The notes beneath the pieces were generated by a model. It did not search any database and was not told the origin of the DNA. It worked only from the letters and a program-made list of their open reading frames with translations. A stretch of DNA of 64,000 bases from Isoetes taiwanensis (Eukaryota > Streptophyta > Lycopodiopsida > Isoetales > Isoetaceae), in contig JAJEKV010000658.1 of assembly GCA_021234155.1 (NCBI GenBank), positions 59,309-123,308 on the forward strand, read 5' to 3'. Of this stretch, positions 48,060 to 59,700 are shown piece by piece. The position numbers were made by a program, and so were the translations under genes. Position 1 is the first letter of the stretch. Every line of letters begins with the position of its first letter.

Positions 48060-48540
48060 CTTTGCACCACGGTTGAAGTCAGAGATAGCTATAAGTATCT
48101 TGGTGTAGGGTTCTCAGAAGAACACACTTTGAGAACAGTGTATTGCCAAGCATGTGACTCTGGAGAGCACTCTATGCAGTGCAAAACAATTGTTTTTGCG
48201 TGGAGATTCATGATTGGTCACGGAAAGCCTACTTGTTTCGGGCCTTGGTAGAACTTGTCTTACTGTATGTATCTGAAGTATTGGGGCATGCCACTGGTGC
48301 TAATGCTTGGGAGAGCTTGAAACATGTGCAAAAGTCCTTTCTCACTTACAGCCTAGGAGTCAAAACTATGGTGCCCTACAAGAGACAGGTTTTTGGCCTT
48401 TTCAACATTCTGCGATGAAGCACCATCTCCACTGTATCAACAAGGTGCATTACATGGATGATGATAAGTACCCTTTTCTCGTGCTTGCCATGATCTCCCC
48501 AGCATTTGAAATGATGTTGAAAAGAGAATTGTAATGCATA
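48060..48540 (+). pseudogene. LINE fragment (post-RT region)
   Basis: The plus strand reads SYKYLGVGFSEEHTLRTVYC, then RALVELVLLYVSEVLGHATG and KHVQKSFLTYSLGVKTMVPY. This is the region after the RT palm in CR1/Jockey-like LINEs (Y-K-Y-L-G, then L-L-Y-x-x-E-V-W-G). The 59.7-60.0-kb LINE has the corresponding SYKYLGIHVDKG and LLYGCEVWG. Frame changes and stops show decay. It abuts the 5' side of the old copia remnant. Confidence 0.65.
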
Positions 48541-49410
48541 GTTTGCCCGCTGGTCTGTGCAACCGAAACACTGCATGGTACTTGCTAGTTCTGATCCCGA
48601 GCTTTTGCAACAATATCTCAATGGTAATTTTCCTCAGAAGATGTGGGACCAAGTTAAAACTGGTCATTATCATGCACATACAAGTCCCACTTTGGTACCA
48701 GGACCACAAGCTTCATTTGCTTGCTTCCTTTGTCCATGAAAAAGCTTGTAATTCCACATGCTATGGATTGAGATAGGTAGATGAGGGAGGAGATAACAAG
48801 TGTTCGTGATGGTCGCCACAAAGAAGCGCGATGGCAAAGTTGGTCATTTTGCCAATTATCGCGATGTCCAATTGTCGTAAGCCACCATTGACAAAATCAC
48901 AGAGATGATCAGAATAGGAAAGTTACTATCTCAGCACACAATGGGCTATACCTACTAACGGCCAAAACGTGGACCAAAGAAAAGTTGAAGCATCATATGA
49001 TCTAATGATGAACCCATTCCAAGCAACCCGTGAGAAAGTATCATTAGTTCTTTATGGGCCACCAACCAATGATCTAGCACGCCCGTCAAGAGCCCGTAGC
49101 AGTAATCCATTTGCTAATCCCCCAAGGTACTTTGACGAGCACCAGCCCTATGAACGAAGATCCAGACGAAATCATTGAAGCACATGTTGTAGACAGACTC
49201 CAAAATACAATTGTAGTTGGAGATTTGGGTGATAACGAAATTATCCTCACCAACTGGAACTCATCTTTTGCAGCAGAGTGACACTTACGGGTATTCAATA
49301 GAACACTATAGTAATTGTCATTTGGTTTAATATCTTGTATAATAACATATTATTTCATTCATTGCGTTTATATTTGCTCAATTTCATCAATTTGTTTTGT
49401 TAACATGCAG

Positions 49411-49566
49411 GTTATAGAAGTCCCCAATGCATCACCTCCACGTGACATTCCCATCATCCCTGAAGTAAATAATGATGTGGAGCCGGAAATTATCATAGTA
49501 CCAGAAAGCCCAACAGTTGAAGTTCAAGTTCAGTTAGTTCCTCCGCCATCAGTGCAACCCTGTTGA
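49411..49566 (+). CDS. Possible last exon, unknown acidic Pro/Val-rich protein
   Basis: After a T-rich tract ending in AACATGCAG (a good splice acceptor) a frame encodes VIEVPNASPPRDIPIIPEVN, then VEPEIIIVPESPTVEVQVQL, and stops at 49564. The sequence is acidic and Pro/Val-rich with no known domain. It could be part of a broken transposon gene. Support is weak: acceptor-like site plus biased composition only. Confidence 0.25.
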   Translation, partial: VIEVPNASPPRDIPIIPEVNNDVEPEIIIVPESPTVEVQVQLVPPPSVQPC

Positions 49567-50684
49567 TGTTATGGCATTGTGGTTAGTTGGATATATCAAT
49601 GACATGCGCTCATGTATGCAACAAATTCGTAATGCATTGAACTCAATTGAGAACTTCATTCTTGATGCGCACATTCGTTTAGACATAGACCATCGGAGGC
49701 AATTACATGTGCAAATAAATAGGCTAACTACCCTCTGCAGTTGTTTGATAGGCAAATCAACAAAGATGTGTATCGATCTTAAGTCAAGATATCCATATTG
49801 AGTGCTTGTAAATTGACATACTACTTTTACTATTTCTAGTCCCTTGTACAAGATTGATAATTGAACATTACGCATTTGGTTTTAGTGAAGAGGGAATACG
49901 TACATCAGAATTTATCAAGCTCTGTCTACAAACCATAGTTCGATCTCATAAAGAGATTGGCCTGATACTCTAATTTATGGTATGCTCCTTTAGGATGCAA
50001 AACCGAGATGGATCCGTAGACATAGCAAGGGCGATATTCAAGAGGGGAATGTATTGGTGTGAAGCATTGGTCCGAATTGGGTGAAAAGTGAACGGCATTG
50101 TGATCGCAAGTTCAAAAACAGCCGGGTAATCGAAATTTATGAATTGTGTTCAGAGCACGCAGAAACTTGTTAAGGGAGAAGATGGTTTAAGGAAGCTTGT
50201 GGTTCGAGGAGATCCAGATTTCAGGGTGAATTATGGCTGTAATGAATCTGATACACTGAATGCTTGCTGATGCTTCAGTAAGGTCATTGGTGCTAGAACA
50301 TGAGGGAGCTAAGCTGTCAGGATCTTAGTGCAAAGGTGTAACCACTGGATAAGGCAGAAGTTGCTGAGTATGAGCGAGTACTCTAATGGATTCAGTTGCA
50401 ATAGTCACATGAAAAATCTTTGAGATTGGGATAGGAAGTGCTTTAATGGTCAAAAAAGATTGTTCTAGGGATGTTGGTGGCTAGGGAGGATATGATACAA
50501 GCTTGCAGCCATGGCAGAGATGCTTGATCTCAGGGAGAAGCTGGCACAAATGATTTGTTTGAGCAATTATGGTGGATTATTTTCGCCCTGATTCAAATAT
50601 TAGGATTGTTTGTACATAGTTCAGATATGAAGTGTAGTGTACAGGTTTGGACATCTAATTATTGTGCAGGTAATGTATATAGTC

Positions 50685-50734
50685 TCACATATATAGTTCA
50701 GGGAGAGTCTTGAAGATAGAACCTATATATGTGA
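50685..50734. other. Small imperfect hairpin
   Basis: TCACATATATAGTTC and GAACCTATATATGTGA pair over about 15 bases with one bulge, with a loop of about 20 bases. The stem is AT-rich and short for a plant miRNA precursor. Confidence 0.4.
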
Positions 50735-51057
50735 CGTGTACATATGCTGATTTGCAAATAAATGGATGATATTAATTGACCAGCCCTTTTATGTTATGTA
50801 GCACTGTAAACAACTCATATCATGATGGATGGTTAACTCTGGGTTCAAATTCCAGACCAAAGCTATCGCTCCACCCAGGAATTTCATACACATGAATTGG
50901 ATGCACAACTATTCCAAAAATTGCAGTTGCTCTTCTCATTATCTATTCTAAATGTACACTTGTTTTGTTTTGTTTTGCTTATATTCGCAACATCAACTCA
51001 TCCAAATGTCATGTAACGTTGTTTGTTTTTGGCCCCGAAGGGGCAAAAAAAAATTTT

Positions 51058-51461
51058 AACGTATAACACAAACCATTACATTACACGCAATAAAATTAAA
51101 TTCCCCCTTAAACCCCTTTTTGTTTGGGTGCATATTCACACGGGGGTGACGTAGGGAAGCGAGAGCCCTTATAATTATGTTTCGCACGTACAAAATCAAC
51201 ACCATATAGTATATTGCCTGAAATCTTATAGTATTTTGCAAATCTTGTTATACAAGATAACAAATTTCAGACATCCATACCCCACAAACGAGGAACTTTT
51301 GTGTAACGCATGTAGATTAAGGAATAAGGGGCTTAATATGCTTATCCAACAGCTCTCAATGTCTCTGAGTCACCCCCATGTTAATATGCACCCAAACAAA
51401 AAGGGGTTTAAGGGGGAATTTAATTTTATTGCATGTAATGTAATGGTTTGTGTTATACGTT
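51058..51461. mobile_element. 404-bp element with 93-bp terminal inverted repeats
   Basis: The left arm (51058-51150) and right arm (51369-51461) are inverted copies with only a few mismatches, starting AACGTATAACACAAACCATT. Loop about 218 bp, no coding capacity. It lies exactly at the left edge of the 443-bp tandem array (GTTTATAGTC). The target duplication is unclear: TTTAA on the left against TTTAT on the right. A foldback MITE is the best reading. Confidence 0.75.
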
Positions 51462-51464
51462 TAT

Positions 51465-54009
51465 AGTCATTTATGATTGGAGGCACCTATGATTTTGAAA
51501 TATGAAATACGATTTCGCCTAAGGTTTTGAGGGAATATCGAACCTCTATACGACTTTTTTGCTTAACATTTTAGAATATGAAATACAGAAGCTCGAACCT
51601 CTACCAAAATAATTTAATGTCCTTCAATATACCCAGTGAGCTAATGCAAATTTTCTTTATCTTGAATCTATGTTTTTTTATAACAACTTATTCGATTTTT
51701 TTAGGGAGATACAGTCTATGATTTTAGGAATTGTTATTTTTACATCCATATCAAATCCCCGTAGAACCCCCTGTTATTTTGCTACATATTCGAAACGAGG
51801 TGCACCCTGGACTACCACAGCCGTCGGATTCGTCGATCCTACGACCCAGATCGTATGTTGGACCCCCTGGGCACCTCTCGTTTCGTTTATAGTCATTTAT
51901 GATTGGAGGCACCTATGATTTTGAAATATGAAATACGATTTGCTCGCTTTTTTTTTTTTTTTTTTTTTTTACGAAGGCAAGATTTTTTATTAATAATAAG
52001 TAATGGTACAAGACCTTATTTAGACCCCACAAAGGCCAAATAGGAAGAATTGTAACAGAAATGGCTCTAGTAGCCAGATGCCTAAAAGATGAGGCTCATA
52101 TAACAAGCCGTCAAGCTAGCTAGCGATCACCATTGAATGCTGCCCTTGTACTTTGATCCAGACTTCCTCAACCTCTTCTTCATCATTGCAAGAGGGTACG
52201 AGCCTCCTCTTTTAAACTGCCCGGTACTAAGTAGGCATGGCCTTCTTCCCATCTGCTGAGAGGACTATGGAAGGCAATGGCAATCGCTGGGTGAAGCAAC
52301 AAATATTTCCCCGAGACCTTAAGAAGCACAACCGAAGAATATACCTGGAAAAATAAGATATGCTCAACCAAGAATGCTCCAAGATTTCGCCTAAGGTTTT
52401 GAGGGAATATCGAAACTCTATACGACTTTGCTTAACATTTTAGAATATGAAATACGGAAGCTCGAACCTCTACAAAAATAATTCAATGTCCTAAAAAAGA
52501 CTACTATAACCAATATACCCAGTGAGCTAATGCAATTTTTTTAATCTTGAATCTATGTTTTTTTTATAACAACTTATTCGATTATTTTAGGGATATATGG
52601 TGTATGATTTTAGGAATTTTTATTTTTACATCCATATCAAATCCCCGTTGAACCCCCTATTATTTTGCTACATATTCGAAACGAGGTGCACCCTGGACTA
52701 CCACCGTCATCGGATTCACGATCCCACGACCTGCATCAGATGTTGGGCCCCCCAAGACCACCTCGCTCGCTTCGTTGATAGTCATTTATGATTGGAGGCA
52801 CCTATGATTTTCAAATATGAAATACGATTTCGCCTAAGGTTTTGAGGGAATATCGAACCTCTATACGACTTTGCTTAACATTTTAGAATATGAAATACGG
52901 AAGCTCGAACTTCTACCAAAACAATTTAATGTCCTAACTAAGACTACTTTAACCAATATACCCAAAGGAGCTAATGCGATTTTTTTTATCTTGAATCTAT
53001 GTTTTTTTTTTTTAACAACTTATTCGATTATTTTAGGGATATATGGTCTATGATTTTAGGAATTGTTATTTTTACATCCATATCAAATCCCCGTGGAACC
53101 CCCTATTATTTTATTATATATTCGAAACGAAGTGCACCCTGGACTACCACAATCATCGGATTCGTCGATCCTACGATCCAGATCGTATGTTGGGCCCCCT
53201 GGGCACCTCTCGTTTCGTTTATAGTCATTTATGATTGGAGGCACCTATGATTTTGAAATATGAAATATGATTTTGCCTATGGTTTTGAGGGAATATCGAA
53301 CCTCTATAATAATTTTGCTTAACATTTTAGAATATGAAATACTAAGCTCTAACCCTACCAAAATAATTTAATGTCCTAACTAAGACTACTTTAACCAATA
53401 TATCCAATGAGCTAATGCGATTTTTTTTTTTTAACTTGAATCTATGTTTTTTTTTTTTTATAACAACTTATTTGATTATTTTAGGGATATATGGCCTATG
53501 ATTTTAGGAATTGTTATTTTTAAATCCCTATCAAATCCCCGCGGAACCCTCTATTATTTTGCTACATATTCAAACGAGGTGTACTCGACTACCACAGTCG
53601 TCGGATTCGTCGATCCTACGACCCAGATCGTATGTTGAACTCCCTCGGCACCTCTCGTTTCATTTATAGTCATTTATGATTGGAGGCACCTATGATTATG
53701 AAATACGATTTCTTCTAAGGTTTTGAGGGAATATCGAACCTCTATAATGACTTTTGCTTTAACATTTTAGAATATGAAATACGGAAGCTCTAACCTCTAC
53801 CAAAAAAAAAAGTCAATGTCCTAACTAAGACTACTTTAACCAATATACCCAAAGTGAGCTAATGCAATTTTTTTTTATCTTGAATCTATGTTTTTTTTAT
53901 AACAACTTATTCGATTGTTTTAGGGGTATATGGTCTATGGTTTTAGGAATTGTTATTTTTACATCCATATCAAATCCCCCTGGAACCCCCTATTATTTTG
54001 CTACATATT
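51465..54009. repeat. Tandem array, ~443-bp unit, four full copies and one partial
   Basis: Each unit begins AGTCATTTATGATTGGAGGC. Starts: 51465, 51891, 52780, 53223, 53668 (partial, to about 54009). Unit lengths are 426, 889 (443 without the insert at 51942-52382), 443 and 445 bp. Each has a GGTTTTGAGGGAATATCGAA block, a poly(T) run, CAACTTATTCGAT and a GC-rich block with ATTCGAAACGAGGTGCACCC. Short repeated open frames (MVYDFRN...) arise from the unit and are not genes. Confidence 0.93.
51942..52382 (-). mobile_element. Retroposed insert with poly(A) tail, in the tandem array
   Basis: Interrupts the second unit at exactly one point; GATTT is duplicated on both sides (51937-51941, 52383-52387). 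Read on the minus strand it ends with AATAAAAAATCTTGCC and a tail of about 28 A, so it was inserted by LINE-type retroposition from an RNA. A short GCTCGC extension follows the tail. A 62-codon frame (52183-52371, minus) is open but not recognised. It could be a processed pseudogene fragment, a SINE or a truncated LINE. Confidence 0.75.
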
Positions 54010-54959
54010 TCTGTCATATGAACATAGCAGTCCAGATTTAAGATTTCAGAACATAGCAAAAGTTTTAAGTACTAAGGTTTTGAGGTCATATGAACTAAAC
54101 CATGAATAAATAACTAAACAATGAAAGTGTTAATTATGTCAATAAACAACTACAAAGAAGCTTTTTACATTTTTTCCCTCTCAAGAAAGAATAACATTAC
54201 AAAGGGCGTACATTAGCAATAAACAACCAGTAGAGATCACATATTATTGGCATTACAGAGTAGTGAAGTGCTGAAGATAATAAACAGATTATTTTTTATT
54301 AATATCAAATGTGTTACATGAACTCATTTCCAATAGAAGAGTACAAACTTCTTGACTAGAATCTGTCACAGAAATGCATGTGGTCCCTGAAATGCTAAAA
54401 ATTAAGATCTAACAATGCATGTCATCATAACCTTCATCTTTCTCGTCTTCTTAACCTGTAAGAATAGTATTCAAAAAACCATGAGAACCTAAACTACGTT
54501 TTAGTTAAAATGAAAGACAACTCACGTCAGGATTATCCATTTCAGACAAAACAAAATGTATTCATATGTCTGCTTCGATATTAATTTGTCTGCTTCGATG
54601 CAGCAAGTTTAGCAATCTCCAGTAGAGTATCCTTTATCATTTGGCATAAAAAATTTTTGATTGTAGCCATTGATTGAAAAATCTTCAAAGTATTAGCTGA
54701 TCTCATGGACTCCAAACCCCGATCAATTCATGTTTTTTACAGATTCTTCTTTCATGAAATCAAACTTCATTTTTTCATTCTCTTCAAAGTTATTTGTTAT
54801 ATTCGATATCCCAAAGCAATTTCTTCATCAATGTGAACCCGAGATACTTTTTTTGTTGTTGGCTTACCAATAACCCTTTGGTTGATTATGTAAAAACAGA
54901 TCGAGGAATGTGTCAAAAGGATTGAACTTACTTGGAGTATCTTTGCTGGAATTTTTCTC
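54010..54959. other. Unassigned AT-rich DNA
   Basis: The array ends at about 54009 in mid-unit. Beyond it there is AT-rich sequence with no coding signal. Confidence 0.4.
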
Positions 54960-55541
54960 CCGAAGCACTTGAATTATCTTTGCTACTATTTCCTTCATTG
55001 GCAATAGGGCTTGTGGTTATCATTGGCAATGTTTATGAATTCTTCCACAAAAGATGCATTTGTTCCAATTGTCTCAGAAGGCATCGACATGAATCTCATG
55101 TTTGGGAACATACCAAAGATCCTCAAATGCCTCGCCCCAAATTCCCCATCATCCCCTCGCACCTGAATGTCCTTTTTCATTTGTCACACCATGTTTAAGA
55201 TCTTCCATAGCTTCAAACCATGGCCAACTAGGTGGCTCGAGATCGCTTTTTTCTGGATGCTTCTTTTTCATCATCCCGAATTTTATTTGCAATTTATCCC
55301 ACTTGTTTCTTAATCGCCTCAAGTCTTCAAGGCCATGAACTGTGGGTTGTAATTTCACCATAATCTTCTCCATTGGCTTGAAGAAAGATTGATATGAATT
55401 TCCATTATTATGCACCTTGTACCCCTTCATCAAAGCAAGCATGGTGGAGATTGCATTGTCCACCAATCTAATGTGAGTTTTCCTTTTCCCGCCCCAAGCA
55501 TCCCCATAAATGTAATTGCATTTTTCCATTTGCACAACCAA
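54960..55541 (-). pseudogene. SANT/Myb-like protein remnant, probably PIF/Harbinger-related
   Basis: The minus-strand frame 55541-55149 has RRLRNKWDKLQIKFGMMKKK then PSWPWFEAMEDL, the pattern of SANT/Myb-like DNA-binding domains (N-K-W-x-x-L...K...W-x-x...). After a stop near 55149 the next frame continues (RIFGMFPNMRFMSMPSETIG) to about 54995. Such proteins are the usual partner of PIF/Harbinger transposases, and a Harbinger transposase remnant lies at 61.2-62.4 kb. The link between the two is inference. Confidence 0.45.
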
Positions 55542-55849
55542 GGCTAAATCATTGGGGAGGGGTTAAGATTGAATCTCGTGTAATCCATCTGATCCTATCA
55601 TCCCCTACAATTTGATTTTGCAATTTCCCCACTTCATTTTGTCACACCATGAACTCCAAGATCTCTCTCTCTCTAAAAGATGGCTAAAGGGTCTCTCTCT
55701 CAAACTATTTGTTCTCTTTTCTCTCAACCTATGTGTTCTCCAAACGATTTAACTCTGATAGATATTATATTAGAAGCAAATTTGGGATTTCATCAAGTAC
55801 ATTGTTATAATTTTGATATTGGTGCATTATTTCGATGGGTGGACCCCCT
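55542..55849. other. Unassigned, with short CT-rich runs
   Basis: Contains CTCTCTCTCTCT runs at about 55661-55700. No gene seen. Confidence 0.4.
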
Positions 55850-56044
55850 GTGGAGGTCCTCAAGCATAGAGATATTTGCTTAAAGAACGCATAATAAAGA
55901 CCTTATAGATGGGAATGAGGGGAAGAGGCTAATGCACCTGTCTGAGGATGCATTAGATGATATTTTTATAACTTTGAATGTGTATAGTGTGAACGCTTCT
56001 ACACCGATGGTCTCATGCACATGATAAATAAACATTTCATTTCA

Positions 56045-56045
<1 letters not shown>
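55850..56045 (+). mobile_element. LINE 3' end only (truncated copy)
   Basis: Matches the 3' end of the LINE at 60.67-60.87 kb: a CATAGAGA...TTGCTTAAA segment, CTAATGCA, GAGGATGCATTAGA(T/G)GATAT, GGTCTC/GGTCTG and the same tail ending in ACATTTCATTTCAT. It is directly followed by (TC)n. Confidence 0.75.
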
Positions 56046-56084
<39 letters not shown>

Positions 56085-56108
56085 TATCTCTATCTCTCTA
56101 TATCTCTC
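56044..56108. repeat. (TC)n microsatellite
   Basis: About 60 bp of CT repeats with a few TATCT interruptions, directly after a LINE 3' end. Confidence 0.95.
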
Positions 56109-56755
56109 GGGCGCCTATCCCTGGCGCCACGGCATGCATGTGTTTGTTCCAGCACTATTTCCTGGCCGAGACAGTTCATTTGCTTGGCCGAGACAGACCC
56201 ATTTGTTTTGATTTGACAAGGAATCCATCCACTTCAGCTTTTGTGATGTCTTGATCTAAAACCGTAAGAAAACTTGTGCGATTCGCCCACTTGTGCGTAA
56301 AGCAGGCAAAGCCGAAAACCAGGAGAAAGCTTGTGCAGATTCGTCCACTTGTGCAAAAAAACTTGTGCAAATTCGTAGTCATTTGCGTGGCAGACATTTG
56401 CTTCGAATTGACAGGGAACCCAATCCACTTGACCCTCCTGATGCCTTGACCGAACCCAAAATGTGGGATTTTTGTGCGCATTCAAACCAAAACAGGGATT
56501 TTGTGCTGATTCAAACCAAAAACGGGGATTTTGTGCGCATTCATCCGAAAACAGTGGTATTAGAACAGTGGTTTTAAAGCAAGAAAAGGGGCAAACAGTG
56601 GTGCACCACACTCGTGGGAGGAAAAAACAAGCAAAAACATGGCATGTGCCTCCAAGAAAAACCTATTGCCGGGTGAGAGCCCCTGTTAAGGTGGTCGCCT
56701 CCCGCCGGGTAGTGAAGAGGGCGATTCTACTGTGAGCCGGAGTCACAAAAAAAAA
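56109..56755. repeat. Unassigned region with an internal duplication
   Basis: Two copies of a ~180-bp unit (about 56180-56370 and 56385-56540) share TTTG(A/C)TT...GACA(A/G)GGAA, CAATCCACTT, GATG(T/C)CTTGA and GTGCG(C)ATTC words; a 30-bp CAAAAACGGGGATTTTGTGC unit is further repeated at 56485-56560. No gene recognised. Confidence 0.6.
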
Positions 56756-59700
56756 GATCCGATGGAAGCAAAGTAAGGTGATGAGGATAGCTATGGAGGC
56801 ATCTACGATCTCAATGAAAGCATCAATGGAGGGTCTGGCCCAAAATATGGTTAGTGATTCAAGAATTTTTCGCTTGCTCATGTACAAACAGTAATTAGAG
56901 AAATGCCAAAGCAAGATGTTCGGTAACTTGAGCAATTTAAGCAAGGGCTTACATCCTGAATTTGAAAAATTCAAACAAGAGCTCATGAACAACAAAGGAT
57001 GTTGATAGCTTAAACCGATGACACGTAAACAGACTAATGAATACGATGTGGCCATAATTCAAAATCAATTGGCATCCTTTATGGAAGAACAAGAAAAGAA
57101 AGAGAAAGCATTGAACATTCGCTGATTGGCATACCCAAGAAACAAGAGAGAAAACCAGAGACATTGTCCGTGCTTTTGTGCGAAAGGAAGCCACCGATAG
57201 ACACTAATATTGTAGATGCATTTTGATTGGAAAGCAAGGTGAGAGAGACAGCACATCATTGTTAAATTGGGCTCCAGAGAGGACAAGATCAGCATATTAA
57301 AAAAGAAAACCATGCTCAAGGGGAAAAAAATTTGGATCAATGACGACCTTACTAAAAAACAACTTCGTGAACACAAGGAACAATTGCGATCTTTAAGGAA
57401 GCAAAGCAAGGTGGAAGAAGACATTTTGGAGACGGGTAGGGTGGTAGTGGAGAATCAAGATGAAACATAGGTGTTTAGACCACCAAGATAATGTGTTGGA
57501 ATATTAACTCTATTAGTCAGTATAAAATAGAAGTAGTAGGTGATTTATTTACAAATGTAGATATCTTGTTTTTTCTGGAAACATGCGAGAATGAAGAAAA
57601 AAGTTTACCCCGACATATGTGGATTCATTTTGTTACAATGGGCTTTGGTATAATAAAGGTTGGCTTTAAAGGGTCATGGCTGGATAGCATGCTATGTAAG
57701 ATCTCACTTGAGAAAAAATGGTCAAAATAGTTGAAGGAATGGGTTCAAAGCAACATATCTCGGTTGAAATACCGCCAAAAAGGTAAGATTTTTGTATGTG
57801 ATGTTACTTTCCTCCAAGAGAATCACCAATGTATAACACGTATCTCTTAGACGTAGAGGACCCCTTCTTTAGTTTGGAACAGATGCTCTTTATTTGATGT
57901 CGCTAGGTGATGTTCTCATACTAGGTGACTTTAATGGGCGATGATTGTTAATAAGCAAGCAGCCTTTTAGCCTTTGGAAGGGGAACCCATGTGGGTTGAA
58001 ATGCTTGATGACACAGAGATGTACCAACAGTGGTTGGAATAGAACTACCGCAGACAGACGTAATCGATGGCCTACGCCCAAGGCAAGCATGTACTCAATA
58101 TGTGTAGCGGGCTAGACTTATTGATATATAATGGTACACCTGGATATTTCCGGCACGTATAAATGCACATGCGTAAATGCTAGTGTTGTTGACCTTGTTC
58201 TTGCTAAAGCCTCGCTTTGTGGATCGTGAGGCATATATCTATAGGGGAAGAGATGGAGAAGATCTCGATCATGTTCCACTTGCAATTGTGTTAAACACAA
58301 AGAAATTTGAATACACCAAGACCGCAATGTTTTCAAGCCCGAATTACGCATGAATTATCATAAGGCGGAAAAATACATGGAGAAATGTGAAGCAAAAGTA
58401 TCTGAGATAAGCTGGCCCACGGGTATTGAGGCACTAAGTGAGAAACTGGCAGATATGGTATTGGGTGTGGCTAGTGACCATTTTGTCTCACATAGAAAAC
58501 TAAAAGGGCTACCATGCAACAGTTGGTTTGATGCATCATGCAAAGAAAAAAGGGAAGCATACAAAAAAGCAAGAGGGGCGCTTAGACAGAGACTCAAAAA
58601 GGAATACATAGCATGGACCAAGTCTAAAAAAGAAGAAGTATATTTACCAAAGACAACAGGATTTGATCAAGGACACCATAGCAAACCCCAAACGGTTCTG
58701 GAATGAGCTTAAACCTAAAATGCAACAAGAGGCACATTTGGACCCAGAGACATTGATCGACCAAGTACGCAAACTCTACCATATGTCGGATGTTAATGAA
58801 AACAGTAATATTGATCATTTGCAAAACACGACATGGGGCTTCACATTGGAAGATTTAGAAGAGGGGCCGAGTAATCTTGCCAATGGGAAAGTGGTGATGC
58901 AATAGGGCTGGTTGCGTAAATGTTTAAATGGGGTGCAAATCAAGTGCATTTAGTGTTATTGTCTCTCGCTTAACTCGGTCTTGAATGGAGGATTCCTACC
59001 TAACATGGCAATTAAATAGAGTCATTCCTCTTTACAAAAACGGGATGAGGGCGACCCGTGAAATTATAGAATGATTCCGTGAGCAGCCTATATGCCAAAT
59101 TGTTTGTCGCTATGTTAAACAATAAGTCGAAAGCGCTTGGTCAAGCACATAATGTTAGAGCCATTGGGCAAGCCGGGTTTTAGGCCTAAAAATCCACAGT
59201 GGATCATTTGGTCACTCAAGGCTATGATTGACTCGCTTAAAGGGAAGAGAAAACCACTCTATGCCCTTTTTGTGGACTATGCCAAGGCATTCGACACAAA
59301 GATCCCGTGCTCATCTATGGGAGAGGATGGACAACTTGGGGTACCGATGGAGCTCGTGCAGCAAAGAAAGCTACTCTATGAGAAAGTTTTAGTGCAATTA
59401 TCATCCCCTTACATTGAAAAGTGCACGGAATTAGTAGAAAGCAATATCGGGTGAAGCAAGGTGCCCCTTTGTCGCCGGTTCTCGCTTTGGTTTATTCATA
59501 GACCAACCGGAGGCTTGGATAATGGAGTATATGGGACGGACTCCACCGCCAAACTATGTGATCTTGTTGCTCTTATATGCGGATGATGTGGTTCTTTCTC
59601 GCACAGCCTGCGTGCATGCGTAAACATCTAGACGCATTGGCTCACTTTTGTGACCGTAAAAACATGAAGGTGAATATGACTTAAGACTAAGATGATGGTT

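Larger units (their letters stand above)
42667..48070 (-). mobile_element. Degenerate Ty1/copia element, split by a younger LTR element
   Basis: Minus-strand fragments in polyprotein order, from high to low coordinates. Protease tail: RLGNGELQRVQ and LKDVLCVPTLVRNLIS (47819-48000). Pre-integrase/integrase: GKHARLPF, DIVHPDLCG, YFITFIDNFSRRTK (about 47400-47600). Integrase C-terminal: KRKVVINRDVIFDES (46793-47014). RT: YEDTFSPIVKMANIRM, HHMDVTTTSLDAKFEEDIYM, PPGFVQG (46050-46271). After the 3-kb insertion: VWKLKKVVYGLKQSPRQ (about 42985-43048) and HVDDIILAS (about 42760-42790, active box with His for Tyr). Gag and RNase H are missing. Many stops; an old copy. Confidence 0.8.
48541..51057. other. 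Mostly unassigned DNA with one exon-like frame
   Basis: 48534-48776 has short overlapping frames that may continue the LINE fragment, without clear motifs. A frame at 48969-49178 is basic and Pro/Arg-rich. 49800-51057 has no coding signal; a hairpin lies at 50685-50734. Confidence 0.35.
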
